Origin: Prescottella defluvii
GTDB lineage: Bacteria > Actinomycetota > Actinomycetes > Mycobacteriales > Mycobacteriaceae
Direction of reading: 5' to 3'
Assembly (NCBI RefSeq): GCF_000738775.1
Contig: NZ_JPOC01000016.1
Span: forward strand, 62,001 to 126,000
DNA length: 64,000 nucleotides
This document shows, one piece after another, positions 25,841-33,743 of this stretch. A program made the position numbers and the translations under genes. The first letter of the stretch is position 1. Each line of letters starts with the position of its first letter. The notes below the pieces were generated by a model, which was not told where the DNA came from, did not search any database, and saw only the letters and a program-made list of their open reading frames with translations.

Positions 25841-28362
25841 GCGGACGGACCGCGATCGTGATCGGACACGGCATGGTGGGACACCGGTTCGTCGAGGCGC
25901 TGCGGGCGCGCGACGACGCCGAGGCATGGAGGGTCGTCGTGCTGTGCGAGGAGATTCTGCCCGCCTACGACCGGGTGGCGTTGTCGTCGTACGTCGGGAC
26001 CTGGGATGTGCGGGAACTCGCGCTGGCGGGTAACGACTTCGCCGGTGATCGGGCCGTCGACCTGCGGGTGGGGGTGCGGGCGGAGTCGATCGATCGGGTC
26101 GCTCGCACCGTGACGACGTCGACGGGGGAGGCGCTGGACTACGACGCCCTCGTCCTGGCGACCGGATCGTATCCGTTCGTTCCGCCGGTCCCCGGGCACG
26201 AGCACGACCTGTGTTTCGTCTACCGCACGCCGAGCGACCTCGACGGTATCCGGGCCCGCGCCTCGGCCGCCGCTCCGGGCGCGGTCGGTGTCGTCATCGG
26301 CGGCGGTCTGCTCGGACTCGAGGCCGCGAACGCGTTGCGGCAGTTGGGCATGACGCCGCACATCGTCGAGCACAACGCCCGGCTCATGCCGTTGCAGGTC
26401 GACGAGGGCGGCGGCGCCGTGCTCGCCAGGTTGGTGACCGACCTCGGCCTCACGCTGCACATCGGCACCGGTCTCGCAGCGATCTCCGACAGCCCGGACG
26501 GGGTGCGGGTCGAGCTGTCCGACGGTTCCGTGATCGACGCGGCCCTGCTGGTGTTCTCCGCCGGTATCCGCCCCCGCGACCAGTTGGCCCGCGACGCCGG
26601 TCTGGGTGTCGCCGAGCGCGGCGGCATCCTCACCGACAGTGGTTGCGTCACCTCCGATCCTGCCGTCTACGCGGTCGGGGAGTGCGCCGCCGTGGAGGGG
26701 CGCTGCTACGGGCTCGTCGCGCCCGGCTACACCACGGCCGAGGTGGTCGCGGACCGCCTGCTCGGCGGGGATGCGGTGTTCCCGGGCGCCGACCTGTCCA
26801 CCAAGCTCAAGTTGCTCGGGGTGGACGTCGCGAGCTTCGGCGACGTGCACGCCGCCACGCCGGGTGCCCTCGAGGTGGTGCTCTCCGACGCCGCGAAGGG
26901 CACCTACGCCAAGCTCGTGGTCTCCGACGACGCCCGCACCCTCCTCGGCGGCATTCTCGTCGGCGACGCGACCGCGTACGGGTCGCTGCGCCCCCTCGTG
27001 GGCCGCGAGCTTCCCGGGGATCCGGCGGCGCTGATCTCCCCGGCCGGCGAGAAGCCCGGCGCGGGTACGCTTCCCGACGACGCCCAGGTGTGCTCGTGCA
27101 ACGCCGTCACCACGGGCGAGATCCGTTCGGCGATCGCGGACGGGGCGTGCGACCTCGCCGCGGTCAAGGCCTGCACCGACGCCGGCACCACGTGCGGCGG
27201 CTGCCTGCCGACGGTGAAGGCGCTTCTCGCGTCGTCGGGCGTGGAGTTGTCGAAGGCGCTGTGCGAGCACTTCACCCAGTCCCGCACGGAACTGTTCGAG
27301 ATCGTGCGGGCCACCGGCACCCGCACCTTCTCGGGCCTGATCGGGCAGTACGGCACTGGAACCGGGTGCGACATCTGTAAGCCCGTGGTCGCGTCGATCC
27401 TCGCGTCCACGTCGTCGGAGCATGTCCTCGACGGTGAGCAGGCGTCGTTGCAGGACACCAACGATCACTTCCTCGCGAATATCCAGCGCAACGGTACGTA
27501 CTCGGTGGTGCCGCGGATGCCGGGCGGCGAGTGCACGCCCGAACAGCTCATCACGATCGGCGAGATCGCCCGCGACTACGGGCTGTACGTCAAGGTCACC
27601 GGCGGCCAGCGGATCGACCTGTTCGGCGCCCGCGTGGAGCAGCTGCCGGAGATCTGGGCGCGGCTCATCGATGTGGGCATGGAATCCGGTCAGGCGTACG
27701 GGAAGTCACTGCGCACCGTGAAGAGTTGCGTCGGCTCGACGTGGTGCCGGTACGGCGTGCAGGACTCGGTGGGCATGGCGGTGCGGCTCGAGAACCGGTA
27801 CCGCGGCCTGCGGTCACCGCACAAGATCAAGTTCGGAGTGTCGGGGTGTGCGCGCGAGTGTGCCGAGGCCCGCGGCAAGGACGTCGGCGTCATCGCCACC
27901 GAGAACGGTTGGAACCTGTACGTCGGCGGCAACGGCGGCCAGTCGCCCAAGCACGCGCAGTTGCTCGCCGCCGGTCTCGACGACACCACCCTGATCCGGT
28001 ACATCGACCGCTACCTCATGTTCTACGTGCGCACCGCCGACCGTCTGCAGCGGACCGCGCCGTGGATCGAGGCGCTCGAGGGCGGACTCGAACACCTGCA
28101 GGCCGTGGTGTGCGACGACACCCTCGGCATCGCCGACGATCTCGAGGCGGCGATGGCCCGGCACGTCGCCGGCTACCGCGACGAGTGGGCGGGTGTGCTC
28201 GACGATCCGGAGAAGCTGTCGCGGTTCGTCTCGTTCGTCAACGCCCCCGAGGTGCCCGATCCGACGGTGGCGTTCGACGACTCCGGCCCGCGCAGGATCC
28301 CCCTCCTGATCGGCATTCCGGGCGTTCCGGACCGCCGGTCCGAAAGCTCCTCGCGCCGGTAA
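25837..28362 (+). CDS. nirB: Nitrite reductase (NADH) large subunit NirB
   Basis: 841-residue cytoplasmic siroheme enzyme that reduces nitrite to ammonium. In order it shows an FAD/NAD domain (GHGMVGHRFVEAL, GGGLLGLEAANAL, VGECAAVEGRCYGLV), a BFD-like [2Fe-2S] region (VCSCNAVT, TTCGGCLP), and the siroheme/4Fe-4S core with CVGSTWC near residue 630 and SGCARECAEARGKD near 670. Length is typical. The ATG at 25837 overlaps the previous stop as ATGA and has GGAAGGAAGG upstream. The small subunit gene follows after 64 bases. Confidence 0.96.
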   Translation: MSGRTAIVIGHGMVGHRFVEALRARDDAEAWRVVVLCEEILPAYDRVALSSYVGTWDVRELALAGNDFAGDRAVDLRVGVRAESIDRVARTVTTSTGEALDYDALVLATGSYPFVPPVPGHEHDLCFVYRTPSDLDGIRARASAAAPGAVGVVIGGGLLGLEAANALRQLGMTPHIVEHNARLMPLQVDEGGGAVLARLVTDLGLTLHIGTGLAAISDSPDGVRVELSDGSVIDAALLVFSAGIRPRDQLARDAGLGVAERGGILTDSGCVTSDPAVYAVGECAAVEGRCYGLVAPGYTTAEVVADRLLGGDAVFPGADLSTKLKLLGVDVASFGDVHAATPGALEVVLSDAAKGTYAKLVVSDDARTLLGGILVGDATAYGSLRPLVGRELPGDPAALISPAGEKPGAGTLPDDAQVCSCNAVTTGEIRSAIADGACDLAAVKACTDAGTTCGGCLPTVKALLASSGVELSKALCEHFTQSRTELFEIVRATGTRTFSGLIGQYGTGTGCDICKPVVASILASTSSEHVLDGEQASLQDTNDHFLANIQRNGTYSVVPRMPGGECTPEQLITIGEIARDYGLYVKVTGGQRIDLFGARVEQLPEIWARLIDVGMESGQAYGKSLRTVKSCVGSTWCRYGVQDSVGMAVRLENRYRGLRSPHKIKFGVSGCARECAEARGKDVGVIATENGWNLYVGGNGGQSPKHAQLLAAGLDDTTLIRYIDRYLMFYVRTADRLQRTAPWIEALEGGLEHLQAVVCDDTLGIADDLEAAMARHVAGYRDEWAGVLDDPEKLSRFVSFVNAPEVPDPTVAFDDSGPRRIPLLIGIPGVPDRRSESSSRR

Positions 28363-28426
28363 TCGCCGGGTAACCCCGAAGAAACAACCCGACCGTTCAA
28401 TGAACGACAGCACAGGGAGGACTGCC

Positions 28427-28861
28427 ATGACGGTGATGGAGAGCTGGGTGTCCGGCACGACCGACATCCACGAGGCGGGCGTCGTCGCGGAGGAGCGGCA
28501 CTGGACGTCGGCGTGCACGCGGGCGCATCTGCTCCCGGGGCGCGGGGTGGCCGTGCTGCTGCGGGGCGGTGCGCAGGCGGCACTGTTCCTGCTGGCGGAC
28601 GGGAGCTTGCGGGCGGTGGGCAACATCGATCCGTTCGGTCGGGCCGCGGTGATGTCCCGCGGCCTCGTGGGGGACCGTGGGGGCGAGCCGACCGTGGCGT
28701 CCCCGCTGCTCAAGCAGGTGTTCTCGCTGAGCGACGGCCGCTGTCTCGACGGAGGCGGCGAGGGCGTGCGGTTGCCGGTGTACGCCGTGCGGGTGGTCGC
28801 CGGGCGCGGGGACGACGTCGTGCAGGTGTGTGCGATCCCGACACGGGAAGGTTCACCGTGA
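28427..28861 (+). CDS. nirD: Nitrite reductase (NADH) small subunit NirD
   Basis: 144-residue Rieske-fold protein without the cluster cysteines, as is normal for NirD. Recognisable stretches are LADGSLRAVGNIDPFGRAAVMSRG and VASPLLKQVFSLSDGRC. It partners NirB. I chose ATG 28427 because GGGAGG (28415-28420) is 6 bases upstream; the ATG at 28400 has none. The stop overlaps the next start by 4 bases. Confidence 0.92.
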   Translation: MTVMESWVSGTTDIHEAGVVAEERHWTSACTRAHLLPGRGVAVLLRGGAQAALFLLADGSLRAVGNIDPFGRAAVMSRGLVGDRGGEPTVASPLLKQVFSLSDGRCLDGGGEGVRLPVYAVRVVAGRGDDVVQVCAIPTREGSP

Positions 28862-30039
28862 CGCCCGTGGCGCCGGTGGTGCCGTCGACCGGCGACGAGC
28901 TGCGCGGGTTCACGGTCGGGATCACCGCGTCGCGGCGGGCCGACGAATTCGGGACGCTGCTGACGCGGCGCGGGGCGGCCGTCGTGCACGCACCCGCGAT
29001 CCGGATCGTCCCGCTCGCCGACGATGCCGAGCTGGCCCGGGTGACGGACGCGATCATCGCCGACCCACCGGACGTCGTCGTCGCGACCACTGGCATCGGG
29101 TTTCGTGGCTGGATGGGCGCCGCCGAGGGGTGGGGCCGGGCCGAGCAGTTGCTCGATGCGCTGGGGGCCGGTCGCATCCTCGCGCGGGGGCCCAAGGCGA
29201 AGGGCGCCGTGCGGGCGGCGGACCTGCGCGAGGAGTGGTCACCGGAGTCGGAATCGTCGGCCGAGGTGCTCGAGTATCTGCTGGCGGAGGGGGTGGCCGG
29301 GCGGCGGATCGCGGTGCAACTGCACGGCGCGACGACGGAGTGGGACCCGATCCCGGACTTCTGCGCGGCGTTGCGTGCGGCCGGCGCCGACGTCGTCGCG
29401 GTGCCCGTCTACCGCTGGACACCGCCCTCCGACTGCACCGCCCTGGACAGGATGATCGCCTGCGCCGCGACGGGCGGACTCGATGCGCTGAGCTTCACCA
29501 GTGCGCCCGCGGTGGCGTCGACTTTGGGGCGGGCGCGGGACATCGGGATGCTCGAGGCGCTGCTGCAGTCGCTCGGCGGGCGGGTCGCCGCGGTGTGTGT
29601 GGGGCCGGTGACGGCCGCGCCACTGGCGTCGCTGGGGGTAGCGACCACCGCACCGTCCCGGTCCCGGCTGGGGTCGTTGGCGCGGCACATTGCGGAGGAA
29701 CTGCCGCGGCGGGCCGGTCGCGTGCGGGCCGGCGGTCACGAGATCAGCGTGCGCGGCAACTGTGTGGTCGTCGACGGTGAGGTGCGGCAGTTGCCACCGG
29801 CGGGGATGGTGCTCATGCGCCGCCTCACCGAACGTCCCGGACTGGTGGTCTCCCGTGCGGATCTGCTGTCGGCGCTGCCCGGCGGCAGCGACGACACGCA
29901 CGCCGTGGAGACCGCGATCGCCCGACTGCGCAGCGGCCTCGGCGTTCCCGGGGTGGTGCAGACCGTCGTCAAACGCGGCTACCGGTTGGCGATCGCGCCG
30001 GCCGACTACGACCGCCTGGTCGCGGTGGGTCTGCCGTGA
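28858..30039 (+). CDS. HemD-like protein fused to a winged-helix DNA-binding domain (Rv0260c-like)
   Basis: 393-residue fusion. Residues about 15-275 form a uroporphyrinogen-III synthase (HemD) domain (FTVGITASRRADEFGTLL, DALSFTSAPAVAS, AAVCVGPVTAAPL). Residues about 295-390 form an OmpR-type winged helix (LTERPGLVVSRADLL, AIARLRSGLG, VVKRGYRL). The M. tuberculosis counterpart lies beside narK3 and a CbiX-like gene. It probably acts as a transcription regulator of nitrate/nitrite genes that senses a tetrapyrrole or lost the synthase activity; it may still make uroporphyrinogen III for siroheme. Operon position favours regulation of siroheme-dependent NirB. Confidence 0.85.
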   Translation: MTPVAPVVPSTGDELRGFTVGITASRRADEFGTLLTRRGAAVVHAPAIRIVPLADDAELARVTDAIIADPPDVVVATTGIGFRGWMGAAEGWGRAEQLLDALGAGRILARGPKAKGAVRAADLREEWSPESESSAEVLEYLLAEGVAGRRIAVQLHGATTEWDPIPDFCAALRAAGADVVAVPVYRWTPPSDCTALDRMIACAATGGLDALSFTSAPAVASTLGRARDIGMLEALLQSLGGRVAAVCVGPVTAAPLASLGVATTAPSRSRLGSLARHIAEELPRRAGRVRAGGHEISVRGNCVVVDGEVRQLPPAGMVLMRRLTERPGLVVSRADLLSALPGGSDDTHAVETAIARLRSGLGVPGVVQTVVKRGYRLAIAPADYDRLVAVGLP

Positions 30040-30752
30040 CATCGCCGGAACTCGTGCTCGTCGCGCACGGCACCCGCAGTCGCGCCGGTATCGACACCGT
30101 TGCTGCCCTGGCCGAGGCGGTGGCCGTGCGGGTGCCGGAGGTGCGGACCGCGTTCGTGGACGTGCTGGGGCCGTCGCCCGCCGAAGTACTGGCGACGGTG
30201 CCCGGATCTGCGGTGTTGGTGCCGGCGTTCCTGGCGTCCGGCTACCACGTCCACACCGACGTGCCGCGGGAGGTGGTGGCGTCCGGGCATCGGCGGGTGA
30301 CGGTCACCCGCGCCCTCGGCCCGGACCCTGTCCTCGCGTGGATACTCGAGATCCGGCTGCGTGAATCCGGTTGGCGTCCAGGGGATGCCGTCGTGATGGC
30401 GGCGGCCGGTTCATCGGACCGGCGGGCCCGTCACGATGTGCGACGGGCCGCCGCGTTGCTGTCGGTGCGGGTGCGCCGCGATGTCCCGGTCGGCTACATC
30501 GCGACCGGGACGCCGACGGTCGCCGACGCGGTGCGGGTGTTGCGGGCGGCGGGGGAGCGGCGGGTGTTCGTCGCGTCGTATCTGCTGGCGCCCGGCCTGT
30601 TCCACACCCGACTGGCCGACGCCGGTGCCGACGGTGTCGCTGCGCCGTTGGGCGCCCACGACGCGATCGCCGACCTGGTCGCCGAGCGGTACCGGCAGGC
30701 CGCGATCAGTTCGAGAATCCCACCTGCCGCTCGGCATTCGACAGTGCCGTGA
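30036..30752 (+). CDS. Sirohydrochlorin chelatase (CbiX/SirB-like)
   Basis: 238-residue protein with two CbiX-type halves. VAHGTRSRAG near residue 9 carries the metal-binding histidine, and FLASGYHVHTDVP holds the second histidine pair. It would insert iron into sirohydrochlorin, the last step toward siroheme for NirB, or cobalt in cobalamin synthesis. Start GTG 30036 overlaps the previous stop. The last 15 codons overlap the end of the thioesterase gene on the other strand. Confidence 0.87.
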   Translation: MTSPELVLVAHGTRSRAGIDTVAALAEAVAVRVPEVRTAFVDVLGPSPAEVLATVPGSAVLVPAFLASGYHVHTDVPREVVASGHRRVTVTRALGPDPVLAWILEIRLRESGWRPGDAVVMAAAGSSDRRARHDVRRAAALLSVRVRRDVPVGYIATGTPTVADAVRVLRAAGERRVFVASYLLAPGLFHTRLADAGADGVAAPLGAHDAIADLVAERYRQAAISSRIPPAARHSTVP

Positions 30753-31506
30753 CGATGCACGTGCCGATCGGTCCGCGCCGGTCGAACATGGTGGTGGAGC
30801 CGACGGCGACGCCGTCGACACCGATGTGGTTGTCGGCTTCGAGGCCGATCTCGGGTCCGTCGGGGAGCCGGGACAGGGCGAGGGTGAGGTCGGCGTTGAT
30901 GTAGCCGACCCCGGCGCTGCCCCAGTTGGTCATCAGGCTCGTCGTCTCGCCGACCATCGCGGCCCGCACGAACGGTGACGGCTCCTCACCGGCGACGACG
31001 GGGACCTGGTACTGCCACAGCCGCTTCCGGCTCGACCCCTGATGGTCGGTGAGTGACGGCGACCAGCCGGCCGGGTGCCCGTCGCTGCCGATCCACGGAT
31101 GCGACGGTGCCTGCAACGGCTGCAGCAGCGACAGCGGCGGCGGCTGCGGGGTGTCCGGACGCGTCCACGTCTCCCCGGGCGGCTGGACGCCGCGACGCAG
31201 GAAGACCACCGACGCGCGGGCCACGGTCTCGCCGTCCTGGATCACCTCGGCGTCCGCGAGCCGGATCCGGTTGCCGTCGCGCACACTGCGGGTGACCACG
31301 TGGAGTTGCTGCGCCCGCGCCGGCCGGAACAGGTCGACCGTCAGCCGCGCCGGCACGAATCCCTCTGCGCCGTGCTCGTTCTCGATGGCTCGGGCAAGGA
31401 TGCCGGTGATCGCCGGCCCGTTGATCATGTCGGGCGACCACTTGCTGATGCCCAGTTCGAGCGGCGCGAAACCGTCCCCGTCGCGTCGTAGGAATCCGAT
31501 CTCCAT
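30706..31506 (-). CDS. Acyl-CoA thioesterase-like protein (double hotdog)
   Basis: 266-residue protein that resembles the thioesterase-like superfamily with two hotdog folds (about residues 1-115 and 150-260). Family features seen are GPAITGILARAIE, ARLTVDLFRPAR, TSLMTNWGSAGVGYINADLTL and TTMFDRRGPIGTCIVTAL. It probably hydrolyses acyl-CoA in the cytoplasm. Its 3' end overlaps the chelatase gene by 47 bases in the opposite direction. ATG 31506 has AAGGGG upstream. Confidence 0.82.
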   Translation of the reverse strand: MEIGFLRRDGDGFAPLELGISKWSPDMINGPAITGILARAIENEHGAEGFVPARLTVDLFRPARAQQLHVVTRSVRDGNRIRLADAEVIQDGETVARASVVFLRRGVQPPGETWTRPDTPQPPPLSLLQPLQAPSHPWIGSDGHPAGWSPSLTDHQGSSRKRLWQYQVPVVAGEEPSPFVRAAMVGETTSLMTNWGSAGVGYINADLTLALSRLPDGPEIGLEADNHIGVDGVAVGSTTMFDRRGPIGTCIVTALSNAERQVGFSN

Positions 31507-31552
31507 CGTGCTGTCCCACCCCTTCGTCGTGATTCGTCACCGGAACATACGG

Positions 31553-31586
31553 CACCGGGGGAACTCCGTGAGGAGTTCCCCCGGTG
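31553..31586. terminator. Strong intrinsic terminator after the RCC1/Ig-like gene
   Basis: Perfect 15-bp stem, 31553-31567 and 31572-31586, closed by the tetraloop GTGA. It lies 18 bases past the stop of the secreted RCC1 gene, which is read on the minus strand, and before the thioesterase start. Confidence 0.85.
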
Positions 31587-31603
31587 TTCGGGTCATCGGA
31601 CCG

Positions 31604-33679
31604 CTACCGGGGCGATACCGATCCGGACGCCGTCTCGACGGACAGGACTGCGAACTTCACCAAGAAGCGGGCGAGGTCCACGGTCGATGCGGAGAGGTTC
31701 GCCGACGCGGTCGAACTGGACGGCGCGGGCTGCTCGGTCACCTCGAGGGTGACGGTGTGGTCGGCCGTGCCGGCACTGCTGGTGGCGGTGACGGTGAACG
31801 TGTAGGTCCCGCTCTTCGTCGGAGTTCCGGTCAGGGCCCCGTCGGGTGCGAGGGTGATTCCGTCGGGCAGGTCACCGCCGGTGAGGGTGACGGTCGGGGC
31901 CGGGAATCCGCTTGTGGTGAAGCGGAATTCGTACGGCTGATCGACTTGGGCTGCGTCGGGGGTGCCGGTGATGACGGCTGCTTGCTCGACGGTCAGTGAT
32001 GCGTCGAACTGGGCGGTGCCGACGGTGTTGTCGACGTGTCCGGCGACGGTGAAGGTTCCGGTCGTGGTGGGGGTTCCGGACAGGAGACCTTCGGGGGAGA
32101 GGATGAGACCGTCGGGGAGTTCGGTTCCGGTGAATGTCGGCTTCGGGTGGCCGACGGCCGTGAACTGGAACTCGTACGGTTCACCGATCCGGGCCGCAGG
32201 CGGCGCTGCGGGGGTGACCGCGGGCTTGCGGCGGACCTCGATGGGGACGGTCAGTTCTGTGGTACCGGCGTCGGTGATTGCGGTGAAGATGTACGCGAAG
32301 CTGCCGCTGCTGGTGGGGGTTCCGCGCAAGGTATGGCCTTCGAATCTGATTCCGCCGGGCACGAAGCCGCCGACATCGATGCGGCGAGGTGTCGGATAGC
32401 CGGTCGCGGTGATCCGGTACTCGAACGGTTCACCGAAATCGGCGACCAGGTCCGGTACGGGGTCGAACACGGGCGCCTGGTGGATCTCCAGGGTCACCGG
32501 AAGATCGGCGGTGCCGGCGCTGTTGGTGGCGGTGACGGTGAACGGGTACCTGCCGCCGGTGGTGGGGGTTCCGGTGAGGGTGCCGTCCGGGCTCAGGGTG
32601 AGCCCGGACGGCAGGTCGCCGGTGTGGGTGACGGTCGGGGCCGGTGTCCCAGTCGTGGTGAAGGCGAACGAGTACGGTTCTCCGGCTGTCGCTGTCGGTG
32701 GTGTTCCGGTCACGGCAGGGACGACCGGGGTACGGAGGGCGATCGAGTGGTAGGCGCCGGCGGCGATGGCGGTGTAGCCGCTGCCGGTGGGGAGGTCGTT
32801 GCGTTGCCCGTCGCGGTTGTCACCCCAGGTGACGATGCGTCCGTCGGCGGTGAGGGCGACCGAGTAGTCGGTGCCGGCGGCGATGGCGGTGTAGCCGGCG
32901 TCGGTGGGGGTGTCGTTGCGTTGCCCGTTGCTGTTGTTGCCCCAGGCGGTGATGTGTCCGTCGGCGCCGAGGGCGATCGAGTGGAAGGTTCGGGCGGCGA
33001 TGGCGGTGTAGCCGGCGTCGGTGGGGATGTCGTCGTGTTGGCCGAAGTTGTTGCCGCTGCCCCAGGTGACGATGCGTCCGTCGGCGGTGAGGGCGACCGA
33101 GTGGTAGACAGCGGCGGCGATGGCGGTGTAGCCGGCGTCGGTGGGGATGCCGTTGCGTTGCCCGCCGCTGTTGTCGCCCCAGGCGACGATGTGTCCGTCG
33201 GCGGTGAGGGCGATCGAGTGGTTGCCGCCGGCGGCGATGGCGGTGTAGCCGCCCCCCTCGGGGATGTTGTCGAGTTGCCCGAGGCCGTTGCTGCCCCAGG
33301 CGCCGATGTGTCCGTCGGCGGTGAGGGCGATCGAGTGGGCGACACCGGCGGCAATGGCGGTGTAGCCGGCGTCGGTGGGGACGTTGTTGAGTTGGCCCCG
33401 AGTGTTGTCGCCCCAGGCGGTGATGTGTCCGTCGGCGGTGAGGGCGATCGAGTGGTTGCTGCCGGCGGCGACGGCGGTGTAGCCGGTGCCGGTGGGGATG
33501 TCGTTGCGTTGGCCCAAGCTGTTGTCGCCCCAGACGGTGATCTCGCCCGGCACGGGTGAGACGTTCGAGGGTGTGGCTGTGGCCGGCGTCGCGGCCAGTG
33601 ACAGGGCCACTGCCGTGGCGGTGGTGAGCAGTGCGAGCCTGCGTGTCCAGGCCCGCCGCGGTGGCGAGAGAGTGTGCAT
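31604..33679 (-). CDS. Secreted RCC1 propeller protein with Ig-like (He_PIG) domains
   Basis: 691-residue exported protein. A signal peptide with twin arginines spans residues 1-36 (RRAWTRRLALLTTATAVAL, cleavage near ATA). Residues about 50-317 hold seven RCC1-type repeats of 39-40 residues, each of the form WGDN..GQ..IP..GYTAIAAG..HSIALTADG, enough to close a seven-bladed propeller. Residues about 318-650 hold four putative Ig domains of the He_PIG type (ITGTPDAAQVDQPYEFRF). The tail is Ser/Ala/Thr-rich with no sortase signal or membrane anchor. Probably an extracellular binding or adhesion protein; ligand unknown. It is a paralogue of the next gene, with the same signal peptide. Confidence 0.85.
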   Translation of the reverse strand: MHTLSPPRRAWTRRLALLTTATAVALSLAATPATATPSNVSPVPGEITVWGDNSLGQRNDIPTGTGYTAVAAGSNHSIALTADGHITAWGDNTRGQLNNVPTDAGYTAIAAGVAHSIALTADGHIGAWGSNGLGQLDNIPEGGGYTAIAAGGNHSIALTADGHIVAWGDNSGGQRNGIPTDAGYTAIAAAVYHSVALTADGRIVTWGSGNNFGQHDDIPTDAGYTAIAARTFHSIALGADGHITAWGNNSNGQRNDTPTDAGYTAIAAGTDYSVALTADGRIVTWGDNRDGQRNDLPTGSGYTAIAAGAYHSIALRTPVVPAVTGTPPTATAGEPYSFAFTTTGTPAPTVTHTGDLPSGLTLSPDGTLTGTPTTGGRYPFTVTATNSAGTADLPVTLEIHQAPVFDPVPDLVADFGEPFEYRITATGYPTPRRIDVGGFVPGGIRFEGHTLRGTPTSSGSFAYIFTAITDAGTTELTVPIEVRRKPAVTPAAPPAARIGEPYEFQFTAVGHPKPTFTGTELPDGLILSPEGLLSGTPTTTGTFTVAGHVDNTVGTAQFDASLTVEQAAVITGTPDAAQVDQPYEFRFTTSGFPAPTVTLTGGDLPDGITLAPDGALTGTPTKSGTYTFTVTATSSAGTADHTVTLEVTEQPAPSSSTASANLSASTVDLARFLVKFAVLSVETASGSVSPR
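32729..33532 (-). repeat. Seven tandem ~117-bp RCC1 repeats
   Basis: Seven head-to-tail coding repeats of 117-120 bases within the secreted RCC1 gene. Copies share long near-identical runs such as the codons for ALTADGHI and GYTAIAAG, so they are recent or kept uniform by gene conversion. Confidence 0.85.
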
Positions 33680-33743
33680 GTGGACCGTCCTTGGTAGGGG
33701 GAGGCGATCAGGGCTGCGGTTGTTCAGGGCCCACCGGTGGATG

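Noticed and set aside
32729-33532. Regular repeats that might suggest a CRISPR array
   Set aside because: The units are 117 bases, coding, in frame and without unique spacers.
32036-33559. A 507-codon Gly/Val-rich frame on the plus strand
   Set aside because: It is the antisense image of the RCC1 repeats; its regular GGDGGVAG pattern only mirrors the repeated gene.
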